Assembly: GCA_019022495.1 (NCBI GenBank)
Contig: JAFEKR010000009.1
Span: 1,550,001-1,614,000, forward strand
DNA: 64,000 nucleotides
Direction of reading: 5' to 3'
Source of the DNA: Epichloe hybrida
Taxonomy: Eukaryota > Ascomycota > Sordariomycetes > Hypocreales > Clavicipitaceae
Part shown: piece by piece, positions 14,427 through 24,891 of the stretch
Layout: every line of letters starts with the position of its first letter
How positions within the stretch are numbered: the first letter of the stretch is position 1
The notes under the pieces: generated by a model
Told to the model about the DNA's origin: nothing
The model's database searches: none
The model's input: the letters and a program-made list of their open reading frames with translations, nothing else
Made by a program: the position numbers and the translations under genes

Positions 14427-16583
14427 CTATGAGCCAATTACCCAATGCCTCGTCTCGACGGACCCAGCACGACTGGGCTGTCGCGACCACGCAAGTAATC
14501 CTCCAGGTTTGTAGTCAGGCTCTTTTGGCAGGGCGTGGCCTTGCTTGCGTGCGCAGCCTGTCATCGCTGTTGAGGTTGACGATACTTCGCGTGGTCTCGG
14601 TTCCAGATGGATACCGAAATGCTTGGCATCAACAGTCAAGGAGTCCATTTCCCGGGTCAAAGACTGGTCTTCGACGTTCTTGGTTGCATGCGATGAAACG
14701 AGCGGTCGACCCATAGGCAATTCAGTTGAGGGCAAGGCGTTTTCGATCTCTTGGCACAATTCCAAAGATCGACGCACTGCGTTGGCCCCAATGTGTAATG
14801 CCATGGATGTTCGGAAGGAGGTCGAGAACTGCGGGTACAAGAGTTTGCTCTCAATGGAGCTCGTCGTCTTCTGGACATGCTCATATTCCTTCCATAAGCT
14901 CTCGATTTGTAACAAGCGACGTTTGAATCCGAGCAACTCGTCACGAGGTCCCTTTCTGGGTGTGTGATAATATTCGAGTTCCATGCCTGCAAACAGTTGA
15001 TTGGCTTCGGCCATGGATTCGAGGAACCGATTCCTTTTGGGCGCCGATATATACAAGTTTGCCAGGCGCTTTTTGCTAGGAATCTGACCGTTGCTGCCCA
15101 AGCCACAAAGATCGATCAAGGCGGACGTCCGGCTGAGCAGATGCGCCGCAGTGGCACAATCTGTCTGGGACAGAAGATTCTCCCACTCTTGCAAAATGAA
15201 CATCAACCCTCGCACCATTCTCACTGCAGCTTTCCAGTCCAGAGCAGCAACGCACTCATCAAACAAGTGTGTCATTGTTCGAGTGCTCAGGGCGACCCCA
15301 GAACGTACACAAGTTATAAACAGCGTTGCGGCGTCGGCGAAGAGCTTGAAGTGAAGCAGTCCATCGAGTATCGTTTCGACCAAAGTCGTGCTCAAAGGAC
15401 CATGCTCCCAAACCCATTGTCCAGTTCGTGTCCGACGCCTCAGGTCTGCAGCCCATTTCTGCAAATCAGGCATTTGTGCTACGTCATTGATATGCCGCCT
15501 TCTGATTTTCGCGCCGGTCAACTTATCCAGACCTGCTAGGCACGAGATAACGCGGAGAAATTGTCCATGGTTGTTTGTTGACTTGTAGTGATTAACAATT
15601 GCGGCGTAAGTTGAAGGTGTTGGTTTCATTAGTCGCTGATGGAAAAAGGAAAACACCATGACGTCGGACAAGGCGTGGTGGCCAGACTTATCGAAGGCCA
15701 CAATCAGAGTGTTATACGTGTGCGTATCAGGGGGATAGGCTGATACCAGTAGGTTATAGCAAACTCTCCCAATTCTCTCTTTGAAACTGAGGTTTTCTGC
15801 ACTAGTCAGAGCTCGAATCTGGCTGTTAAGGAGTGATGAATTTTTAGCTGCACGTTCGGGGTCGATGGATGGAAATGAGAAGTTTGGGTATCCTTTGGTT
15901 ACCAGTTGTCGAGCTTCATCGAATGCTGGGCTATGAGTCGCGCCGTTATCAATAATTTCTGTTCGCCGCAGTAATTGTTGAACAAGCTGTTCTGTGCTCA
16001 ACGAAACTTGGAGTAATTGCGCATAGTTTCGTGGTTCCCGAAGACGTAGTTGGCCATCAAGTACGTCTGTCGCGATTGCTCTCTCGAGTTTCTCGTAGTT
16101 GGTCTTTCGCATCGCACGCAAGGAAGGTTCACCGACGGCATTGTAGAATTCGGTCTTCAAGCTGCTGATCAATTCTGACGCAGTGACGGTCGCAGGCTTG
16201 TGAAGTTCTTTCATGTAGGGTCGATCCTGATAAATCCCCTTCAGCGTTCGCCACAAAGAGTCCTTTTGTTGTATTGTGAGATCTGACGAGGTCGCTTCGT
16301 GCGGTGACGAATCTGAGGATCGCTCATGTAACTCGCTCAGTTGTCTCCTTGCCTCCTCCAGTTGTCGATCCAGTTCCTTCCTTCGATCATGTTTCCAAAC
16401 GGCATCAACAACTGCAGCAGTCGCAAAGACTGAGCTATAACAAGCTGTAAAGATTTCGGCAAACGTTGCTTTACGTCTTCCAGCAACGCCAGTAGCCCGC
16501 CGCCCGGTGGTGCCGACCGCTGTGCTGCAGGCTCGGCACCCACAACGGTGAGCCCGGCCGGCTCTAGCCCAGAGCGACTGCAT
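14427..16583 (-). CDS. Pentatricopeptide-repeat (PPR) protein, probably mitochondrial
   Basis: A single open frame of 718 residues. I chose the ATG at 16583, giving MQSLWARAGRAHR, because the N-terminus is rich in Arg and Ala with few acidic residues, as expected of a mitochondrial presequence; the frame extends seven codons further upstream without an ATG. A hydrophobic stretch (TACYSSVFATAAVVDAV) at about 45-65 could be a membrane segment. It is followed by a charged, coiled-coil-like segment (RRKELDRQLEEARRQL). Around residues 290-340 lie two adjacent PPR-like helical pairs (THTYNTLIVAFDKSG and PSTYAAIVNHYKS). PPR proteins bind organellar RNA, and fungal members act in mitochondrial RNA processing or translation. 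I cannot name a specific orthologue. It shares a 346-bp divergent promoter with the DUF866 gene at 16930. Confidence 0.75.
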   Translation of the reverse strand: MQSLWARAGRAHRCGCRACSTAVGTTGRRATGVAGRRKATFAEIFTACYSSVFATAAVVDAVWKHDRRKELDRQLEEARRQLSELHERSSDSSPHEATSSDLTIQQKDSLWRTLKGIYQDRPYMKELHKPATVTASELISSLKTEFYNAVGEPSLRAMRKTNYEKLERAIATDVLDGQLRLREPRNYAQLLQVSLSTEQLVQQLLRRTEIIDNGATHSPAFDEARQLVTKGYPNFSFPSIDPERAAKNSSLLNSQIRALTSAENLSFKERIGRVCYNLLVSAYPPDTHTYNTLIVAFDKSGHHALSDVMVFSFFHQRLMKPTPSTYAAIVNHYKSTNNHGQFLRVISCLAGLDKLTGAKIRRRHINDVAQMPDLQKWAADLRRRTRTGQWVWEHGPLSTTLVETILDGLLHFKLFADAATLFITCVRSGVALSTRTMTHLFDECVAALDWKAAVRMVRGLMFILQEWENLLSQTDCATAAHLLSRTSALIDLCGLGSNGQIPSKKRLANLYISAPKRNRFLESMAEANQLFAGMELEYYHTPRKGPRDELLGFKRRLLQIESLWKEYEHVQKTTSSIESKLLYPQFSTSFRTSMALHIGANAVRRSLELCQEIENALPSTELPMGRPLVSSHATKNVEDQSLTREMDSLTVDAKHFGIHLEPRPREVSSTSTAMTGCARKQGHALPKEPDYKPGGLLAWSRQPSRAGSVETRHWVIGS

Positions 16584-16929
16584 CACGTCAACATCTGGTG
16601 CCAAAGGCTTGCGATAAAGGAAAGCTCAACTTGCGATGCAGCTCTAATTGGGTTCGAAATGATTTGCAGCGTGCCGCCAACGCTTGTCAGACTCAGAATT
16701 GCTCTCAGGGCGGGAAGAAGAATGGGTGGGCTCCGTCTGCGGTCACGTGAGGCTCAGAGGACTTGACTTGGAGCTTTGTCCTGTCCCCACAACGCCGGCA
16801 TGTGGCTCTGAATGCTCTGAATCAGAACACTGATGAATGAGAGCGTTGTCTCGAGGTTGACAGAGTGACTATTTTTGAACCCAGACCGCAGGAGCAACTT
16901 GACCTTGAGGTCGACCAAATCTCTCAACC
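16584..16929. promoter_or_regulatory. Bidirectional promoter region
   Basis: 346 bp between two divergently oriented start codons (the PPR protein and the CZIB-like protein). It must serve both genes unless a UTR intron extends one of them. I see no diagnostic motif. Confidence 0.5.
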
Positions 16930-17674
16930 ATGTTTGCTTTAATAGTTAAGGCTGATCAAGTTGGGTGAGCTCACTCCTGTACCACAATACGGCAACACCA
17001 ACAACACATTGACATTATGCTAGGGTGACAAACCTCAGACCCGACGACACTCAAGACAACCCCTTCTGGTACATGTTCAGGGTTCAATGTACTTCGTGTA
17101 GGGAGACACATGACAACTATGTGGGAGTCAACCGTTTCGTCAGTTCATCCATCAACCCTGCTCATTTTTCCTTTGCTTGTGTCCGAACGGACAGGCCTAT
17201 TGACACTTTAGTCTAGGAAACCAACGAAATGAGTGGCAGTCGAGGGGAGGCCAATTTTGTCTGGAGATGCAAGAACTGCAAGGTATCATCGATGCAAATA
17301 ACACCATGTGAAGTACTTTATTCACTTGCTTATATATTGTCAGCGTGAATCCTCTGCTTCCATCAAGGCTGCACCCGTTGCGTACGAGCAATCTGAACCG
17401 GCCAAGACACACAAGATGATTGAATTCGACTGCCGTGGGCTGGAATTCACTGAGTTTAAGCCAGAGGTAAAGATGGCTCAAACTACAAACTAGACACTGG
17501 TGACTGACCGTCGTGCTGACAAACCGACAGGGTGAGTGGCTGGCAGAGGGCACGGATTCGGGCACAAAGTTCACTGGTATCGACCTGAGTGACGGAGAGT
17601 GGTTCGACTATGATGAAAAAGCCGGCGATGAGGTTAGCATCAAGGACATTAGCTGGGAAATCCGCAGAGCCTAA
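16930..17674 (+). CDS. DUF866 / CXXC zinc-binding protein (UPF0587, CZIB-like)
   Basis: Five exons (16930-16964, 17024-17138, 17217-17282, 17344-17466, 17531-17674) join in frame to 160 residues, the usual size of this eukaryotic family (human CZIB/C1orf123, yeast YCR090C). Two zinc-ligand pairs are present: C34-T-S-C37 and C68-K-N-C71. Family landmarks visible are GVTNLRP, FRVQCTSCRE, GSRGEANFVW, FDCRGLEFTEF and WFDYDEKAG near the C-terminus. The first exon of 35 nt was chosen because it supplies the expected hydrophobic beta strand (MFALIVKADQ) and its GG joins with the G at 17024 to make the Gly of GVTNL. The protein is a small beta-sandwich whose molecular role is poorly defined. All four introns are short, 52-78 nt apart from exon phase changes. 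Confidence 0.9.
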
Positions 17675-17896
17675 AGCTGGGGTGATTATCTCAATATAAA
17701 TTAAAAGTTCAAATCCCAACTTCAACGCTGATTCGCTGAATGGGCCCCGAGTCCATGACCCCCGGGTAGCTGAGATCGTTATCGATAAGGGGTCCCCACA
17801 CGTGGGTCCAGCAACTTTCTTCGTAGCCCCAACGTGCCCGTGTAACTTTTCTGATCAAAAGCCAGGACACTCTGCCTTGTTGCATTCATTATTATC

Positions 17897-18466
17897 ATGG
17901 GGTCGCGGACCGGTTTGAAGATGGCATCCCAGAGGCTTGCCGCTGACCTGGATTTTCTCACCGATGCAGCTCATCTCCTGCGCCAGACAGCTCCAGAAAC
18001 CTCTGCCCATCTGATGAGGCAGCGCGCGGACTTGATGTATCACAATGGCCTGGCCCAGCATGAGTTGCACCGCCAACATGTCTGTGACGCTTGCGGACAC
18101 ATCATGATTCCAGGGCAAAAAACGACACTGAAGCTTGATGGTCGACGGAGCATGGACAAAGCTGCTTCAACTGGTCCAGTCAAGAGCATCACCTGTGGGC
18201 ATTGCAAAAGGGCCACCCGAATCAGTCTCCCGGCACCAGAGGCCGTGTCACGTCGAAAGACGCCGCAAGCACCTGCAATAAACAAGAAGACGAATATGCC
18301 AGTAATGCCAGTATCAGGACTACATGATCAGAAACCGGCTTCAAACGCCTCAAATGCCAGCAGCAAGAAGCGCGCCAAGAACAGAAGGGGAGGTTTGCAG
18401 GCTTTGCTATCCGGGCAGCAGCAAAAGTCGAGCAAGTCGCTGTCGCTGGCAGACTTTGTGAAATGA
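17897..18466 (+). CDS. RNase P/MRP subunit, Rpr2/Snm1/Rpp21 family
   Basis: An intronless frame of 189 residues. An N-terminal helical half contains DLDFLTDAAHLL and HLMRQRADLMYHNGLAQH. A zinc ribbon follows with ligands C63-x2-C66 (VCDACGH) and C100-x2-C103 (TCGHCKR). The tail is basic and low in complexity (KKRAKNRRGG) and ends SLADFVK. This is the layout of the Rpr2/Snm1/Rpp21 family, protein subunits of RNase P (tRNA 5' processing) and RNase MRP (pre-rRNA processing). Sequence alone does not tell Rpr2 from Snm1. The model starts at 17897; a second ATG at 17921 (MASQRLAADL) is an equally reasonable start. It lies 222 bp after the CZIB-like gene and 232 bp before ZPR1, all on the same strand. 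Confidence 0.8.
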   Translation: MGSRTGLKMASQRLAADLDFLTDAAHLLRQTAPETSAHLMRQRADLMYHNGLAQHELHRQHVCDACGHIMIPGQKTTLKLDGRRSMDKAASTGPVKSITCGHCKRATRISLPAPEAVSRRKTPQAPAINKKTNMPVMPVSGLHDQKPASNASNASSKKRAKNRRGGLQALLSGQQQKSSKSLSLADFVK

Positions 18467-18698
18467 GCGACGGATTTATTTGATGCTGGAAGCTTCAGTT
18501 GCCTTCTAGCGCCCCGTACCAACCACACAAGGCCCAAAAGGCCCCTCCCTCCCTTCCGTGCGTGTGCAGATTTGCTTGCGGCTGCCCCTCCAAAAAAATT
18601 CCATTGCCCCTCTACCCAACAACACCAACACACCAACACACACACACGCACTGGACCAACTTGCGACGCCGAGAGCCTCGCATACTACTTACTACATC

Positions 18699-20218
18699 AT
18701 GTCCGCAGACGATAAAAAAGAGGTCACAACCCTGGGACCGAATGAGTTCTTCCAGTCAATAGGCAACAAGGTCGAGGGTCTTTCCAGCACCACAGATGGA
18801 CCTACCACCGAAGAAGAGGAAGAAGAGTATAGACCGGTGGAAGAAATCGAGTCGCTCTGTATGAATTGCGGCGAAAACGTGAGCTCCCCAATTCCCTGCT
18901 GTTATTTGCCACTGAAGGAAAGGAAAGAAAGGCATAAAGTCACATCGATGCTAATAGAAAGACACAGGGCGTTACGCGACTTCTTCTGACGGCGATTCCC
19001 TATTTTCGCGAAGTCGTCATCATGTCCTTCGCCTGCGACCACTGCAATGTACAGAACAACGAGGTCCAAGCCGCTGGCACGGTCCAACCGAAAGGATCAC
19101 GCTACGAATTGCGTCTCACCGCACTCCAAGACTTCAGCCGGCAGGTAGTCAAGTCAGACACGGCCACGATCAAGTTCATTGAGATGGACCTCGAGATCCC
19201 CCCAGGTCGCGGCCAGCTCACCAACGTCGAGGGTCTTCTTTCCACCGTCATAGACGATTTGGAAATGGGCCAAGAAGCACGCAAGGAGCAAACGCCCGAG
19301 ATGCACGGGAAAGTCGCCGACATCATCGCCAAAGGCCGCTCCATGCTCGCCGGAGACGCCTTCCCCTTCCGCCTCGTCGTCGACGACCCCGCGGGCAATT
19401 CCTTCATCGCGCCCGATCTCAAAGACGGTGTAGGCAACTGGGAAAAACGAGAATATGTTCGCACGACGGAGCAAAACGCGGCTCTGGGCCTCAGCGACAG
19501 CGCATCCGCCGACTTTGCCAATCCCGGCCTCACGGCCGACGGTGAAATCATACCCAACGAAGTATACGACTTCCCCGCCAGCTGTCCCGGCTGCATGCAC
19601 CCTTGCACAACACACATGAAGATGGTGGACATTCCGCACTTCAAGCAAGTCGTGCTCATGTCCACCGTGTGCGACGACTGCGGCTACCGCTCCAACGACG
19701 TCAAGACGGGCGGCGAAATCCCCGAGCAAGGCGAGAAAATCATCCTAACCGTCCAAAGTTCCACCGATCTCGCGCGCGACATACTCAAATCCGAAACCTG
19801 TGGCCTCGAATGCCCCGAGCTCAAACTCCAAGTCAACCCCGGCACTCTCGGCGGCCGCTTCACCACCGTCGAAGGCCTCCTCACCCAAGTCCGCAACGAC
19901 CTGCGCAGCCAGATTTTCGACGCCAGCGGCCCCGGCGGACAAGGAGGCGGCGATTCCATCAACTCGTCTGAGCGCACACAATGGGACGCCTTCTTCGAGG
20001 GTCTCGACGCCGCCATCAAGGGCGATAAACAATTCACAGTTATTCTGACCGATCCCTTTGCTAGCAGCTTTGTCCAGCCGCTCGTTGATCCACCCAACGT
20101 AGACCCCCAGATCAAGAAGGAGAATTATGAGCGGACGGAAGAGGAGGAGGAGGAGTTGGGGTTGAAGGACATGAGGACGGAGGGGTACGAGGAGACGGAC
20201 GCGACGGAGACCAAGTGA
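18699..20218 (+). CDS. ZPR1: Zinc finger protein ZPR1
   Basis: Two exons (18699-18878 and 18968-20218) give 476 residues. ZPR1 is a conserved essential protein that binds and helps fold eEF1A and shuttles to the nucleus. The architecture is a tandem duplication of a C4 zinc finger plus a beta-rich domain. Finger 1 is C54-x2-C57 ... C83-x2-C86 and is split by the intron immediately after NCGEN. Finger 2 is near residues 266-297 (CPGCMHPC ... CDDCGYR). Other hallmarks are LLTAIPYFREVVIMSF, the NVEGLLS and TVEGLLT segments, and FVQPLVDPPNVDPQI before an acidic tail with YERTEEEEEELG. The intron is 89 nt. The acidic N-terminus and tail are typical of the family. Confidence 0.95.
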
Positions 20219-21201
20219 TGAAATGCAGTACACAACACGCTATGAAATTCTACCCTCGGTAGGGGGCGCCGAGGAGTTCACATGTTTTTTTTTTCCCCTT
20301 TTGTTGTCGGCATGCAAGTCAAGAAGCATGCATGCATGCATAATTTGGATGGTGGGTGCCACCGCATTTAGAGAGCGCATTATCGATCGTCATCTTCAAA
20401 AAGCACAAATAGTACTGGGGGGGTTGGAAAGCTACGACTCATTTCTTCAAACCCGATTCTCACCATCATACACACTTAGATGCATCGTAGATATCACATC
20501 AACAACACATCACATGGTATTCTCATGGCTGTCCTCACACTCAAGTGCATGCACCATGCACTACAAACGATATAAATCTCCACGATGGGTATGGACCGAA
20601 GTGACACAGGAGAGAGAAGAGCGTCATAAATGCAAGAACATGAAACAAAAAGATTTTGTCTTCGGACAAGAAAAGGAAAATTAACCGAGGAGACCCCCAA
20701 GACAAGGGGAGGAAGCGTAAAAAAGAAAAAAGAAAACTCCATTCTCCCGAGACCACATTCATGCCTTGACTCTTTCGTCCATCTAGCAGAAGTCCAGCTG
20801 TTGCCTATCTGGAACAGCGCGGATACACTCTACATGTCTTTGGCTCTTGTTCCTGATATTAAATACGCCCATTGCCAATGTTTGCGACACGTCAAGCTGG
20901 AATGTGCAGCGCCGCAGAACGAGACGGGCTACAGTACAGCATCGTAGTATAGCCGACGTGGCCAACGGCCAAGGAAATTTCAGAAAATTCGAGGAGGAAA
21001 AGGAGAAGATGCCATATAGCTGTAGAGTCAAATCGTTCATATCCGAACTCATCGATTTGGGCGATATTTTTTGTTGTCCGCTGCGTCCCGTGGGATGTCT
21101 CATCCACTGAGAGAGGGTGAACCAAGTGCTGTTTGATGACTCGGCTTCTTGACGGACATGATTCAACCGAATTTCCTCGACACAAAACGGCAATACCGAG
21201 C
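20219..21201. other. Intergenic region between convergent genes
   Basis: About 1 kb between two convergent stop codons. It should hold both 3' UTRs and polyadenylation signals. There is a short GCAT repeat near 20328-20340. I see no gene. Confidence 0.5.
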
Positions 21202-24001
21202 TTAGAAGAACGACGGTTTTGTCAGAACGCGATATTCGACGTAGTCCTCGCCGTCGATGTTGATAATAGTCCCCTGAGATACAAGCTTTCCCATAAACGG
21301 CCCAGTCGACTTCCGTTCGTATTTGATCCCGTCGTAGATTTTAGCATCATCAGCACCACCCTTTATACGCAACGTCTCTTGTCTGGCCCAGACCTTGTTC
21401 AATCGCTGCATGTCTTCTGATTCATGGAAAAGCATTCTTCCGTTTCCATTGTGGTGATGTTCGATGGGCATATTGGAAGCTGCGGCGGCGGCGGCGACGG
21501 CAGCGGCAGCGTTGGCGGCGTTGGCAGCATCGACTGCAGCTGCAGCTGCAGCTCGCTCCCGATGGATAGCGTGACGATCAGCTCGGCCTTGGGCTGCTTC
21601 GGCTCGGGCAATCTCCCGCCGCGCAAGAGCACTGGTCCGTTCCGCGGCCTCTACGCTGTGGACTCGATTGACTCGGATCTCGTTCTCGCTCATGGAAGCT
21701 CGGATAGGACGCGGCTCGGTTCGGCGAGACTGGCGAAGCTCGTGACCGTTGTAAGGATGCCGTCCGTTCACGCGATCGTCATCCCCTTGTGGAGAGGCGG
21801 TGAATGTGGGCACGGTTACATTATGGGGTTGTTTATACGGCATAGTCCCAGCTCGGGTTTGCGCCTCGTACACGGCTTTGGTTTCGTTTTCGATTCGCTC
21901 GGCAGATGTCTCGCCATGGTCTAGTTGGTATTGCCGAACTCGACAATACTCCTTCACCTCTTGCCTATTAAGCGCCTTCAAGTGAGGTTCAAACTCGACC
22001 TCCTCGTAGGCAATCCACAGTGCACCAGCACCAGACGGAAAGTTTCCGTCCACGAAGCGTCCGTCCCTCGTCTCCCTCACCACCTTGACTCTGAACATGT
22101 CATTCTGACCGAGAATACCGTATACAGCGTGGCGATCCTTGGCGTCAACTTCACTTGACGGTTTCCAGTACCCTATCAATATACGCGTCGGGCGAGTGCC
22201 GGGCAACGGATCGATGGAAAATCGACTTTGATGCGACGCCATGGTCTGTTGAGGTGTAGGCAGCGACTGCTCAGGAACGAGCTCCTGCGGGGCAGGGTTG
22301 ATGGCCGCAAAACCACCACTCACTCTTCGGCGCTTTAAGTCTGGACGACCTGCCACCTGAAGGTGCTCTGGCATGTCCGAGCCGTAGGCGATAGCTGGGG
22401 GCTGGACGGGATTATCCAGGGCTGGGTTCTCTTTCACTCGGCGGATAGCCTCCTGAACTGCAATAGCTTCGGCAGCCATGCGCTGATCTTCAGTCTCCTC
22501 GGGCGCGACCTCGGATCGTAGACGGGTATACTCCTTCACTTGAAAATGATCCAAGCCGACAAGATGATCAGAGAAGATGACACGTTCGAATGTCACCCAG
22601 CTGCCACCTGGACCAGGAGGCAAGGGATAATCTTCTGCCAATGATTCACCCTCTTTGGTGTTGGGCTGGATACGGGTCCGAAGACGATCTCTGACGTCGA
22701 TGAAACCGATAACGGCGTGTTTCTTCTCGTCGTCGGGAACGAGAGAGTCCCGCCAAGTGCCCAGCAAGACGCCTTTGACTCCCGGGCCACCGAGGCTCTG
22801 GCGGTTGGGCTTGAACTTTGTGAAGCCGTCGAGTGACGTCGGCGATCTTTCGGGTGCAGCTGTGTGAGCACTCTCAAGTTTGCTCTCGCTTAAATCGTTG
22901 AATATCGAGTTGCGTTTTCGCTTAGGATAGTGTGAACCGGCAGCCTCGTCTTGCGCGCCGTCATCCAATACCTCGTCCTCTTTCCCTTCTGTAGCTTCGA
23001 GTCCGCCGAGCTTGGAACCCGCACAATCACCACGATCCCTCACCACTATTTCGTCCTCGAGATTGTTCAGGGCTGCGTTGCTGTCAGGATCGCTCAGCTC
23101 ACTCTCACCCTCGTTATCCTCAGTACGGCTTCTATTGCCGCTAAGGCGTCTAAGCATCATGTTAGTTGGTGTGACTGAAACTTCTCCTTCTCGTTACAGA
23201 TGTCCGAGGATGACATGCGAGGCGGGGCAGTAACAGCCGACCGAAGGCTCGACTTCTAACAGGGTGAAGATGGGGAGGAAGATGAAAAAGATGTGGGACA
23301 GCAACACATGGCCGTGGGACCTTTCCATGAAGGGATCATGTACAGTGTGAGATTGCATCAAGATCAAAAAAGTCTCGTCTTCAACCCCGCAATACGACCT
23401 TCTCCAGCCAAGATCCTGCCACAGAGCACACAAGAAAATGGATGAGGTTTGAATGCACCAAGTTGACACTTGTCTTTCCTTCTTGTTTCCCTAGAGTGAT
23501 TGTGTAACATGAAAGATGGATGATACAAAGGGTTGCGAGTGGATGATAGGTGCGCGGCAAAGCTACACCAAGAATTCAGCCCAAGGAAACCCAATCACGT
23601 TGAAGCGCATAAACGTTGTCGTTCCACAGCAGTAGTCGAAGGACCGAGTGACGGAAGACGATTTGGCGTGATGAGGCCAAGTAGGGACAGTTTCATGTAA
23701 TCATATGTTGGGTTGATCGGCAAGGTTGAGACTTTGTTGGTCCGAGATGATCAGATTTGGAGTCCAGTACCGACCATGTGAAGTAGACGTCAGAAGAACG
23801 AGGTCATTGCTCGGCAGTTCGCATCTATCCGGACGTGTGTAAACAGGGCAGGATGATGAGTCCTCCTGGGCTTGCCGCAAGGGATGTGCCAGTTTGAAAA
23901 AAAGGATGGGCCGTGACGACGGCGAACTCTGTCTGCGGAATTTGCACCGACTTGACTTTGTCTCCGTTTTGGAAAGGAACAAGACGGAGAGGTTGTAGGT
24001 T

Positions 24002-24034
<33 letters not shown>

Positions 24035-24891
24035 AAAGGGCTAGCCGAGTGTGGGTATTGGATTTCATTTGGAGGCGGAGCATGGTGACGGTGACGGTGA
24101 CGGTGGCAGATTGATCCATACGAAGATACGGACGTAGATAGAGACGGGAAATAGGATCGTTAGGCCTGGACAATTTTGTGGTTGTGTGGACCTTCTGCAA
24201 CTGACAACTCAACACGAGATTGCCGATGTGACCAACAAAGGCCCGGCCCAGGCAGGAGCGACCAGGAGGGTCGAATCAGACAGCCAAAGTCGCATGTGGG
24301 TGGTTGTGGTTTTGCAGCATGTTGCAGCATGTTGCAGCATTTGCAGCAATTTGTTGGCATTCAGGCATTCAGGCATTCCTCAACATTCGTCCACAGTGTG
24401 CACTCTGCCGCACTCTGCGCCGCACTCTGCCCCAGCAGCCATGCCATGTGAAAACTGGAACCCGGGCACAGGAAAGAGGAAACAGGAAACTGGAAACTGG
24501 CCAGGATGTTGCCGGGGTGGGACTATTCATCAGGGGCCGGGGGGGGGGGGACGGTGAAAGGGAAACCCTCTCCTCCAACGAACCGGGAATCAGGGAATCA
24601 GTTGTTAACTCACGTAGGCAGTGGCGGTGCGTGATCGCCGTTGGGAGCATCTTCAGCGGCCCCGAGTCGACTGGATGCGCCGGTATCGCCAGAGTTGCTG
24701 TGTTCTTGCTTGGGCCGCCGCTGCGCAAACGGCTCTTCCGAGGTTGCGGCCGATGCGAATGGCCGAGAAGCCGCAGCAACTGCGTCTGCAGCTGCAGCTG
24801 TTGATGGTGCCGGGCCTGAAATCGGGGACTGCGATATATTAAGCCCAGTCGGCGATGGTGTGCTGGTGTTCTTCGCACGATGCTCCTCCAT
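21202..24891 (-). CDS. Conserved-looking fungal protein with a duplicated domain, unknown function
   Basis: I do not recognise this family. The minimal model is the 652-residue frame starting with ATG at 23160. My preferred model adds an upstream exon, 24614-24891, spliced through a 1464-bp intron to 23149, giving 741 residues. Support: a GTGAGT donor at 24613; a CTAAC branch site followed 6 nt later by the TTAG acceptor at 23150; the frame is kept across the join; and no ATG is needed at 23160. The protein has two copies of a roughly 90-residue unit. The first starts at GVLLGTWRDS and the second at RILIGYWKPS. Both run through an HAV-GxI-x-D-R pattern, a Gly/Pro-rich segment, W-x3-E-x-V-F and a VKEY-x-RVR-like helix. 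An Ala/Glu/Arg-rich coiled coil follows (REIARAEAAQ to a poly-Ala tract), then a conserved-looking C-terminus ending VEYRVLTKPSFF. A nuclear or chromatin role is possible but unproven. Confidence 0.6.
24002..24034 (+). repeat. Hexamer tandem repeat inside the long candidate intron
   Basis: About five copies of GCGGAC on the plus strand, within the proposed 1464-bp intron of the minus-strand gene. A second short array of GGTGAC lies near 24084-24104. Confidence 0.75.
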
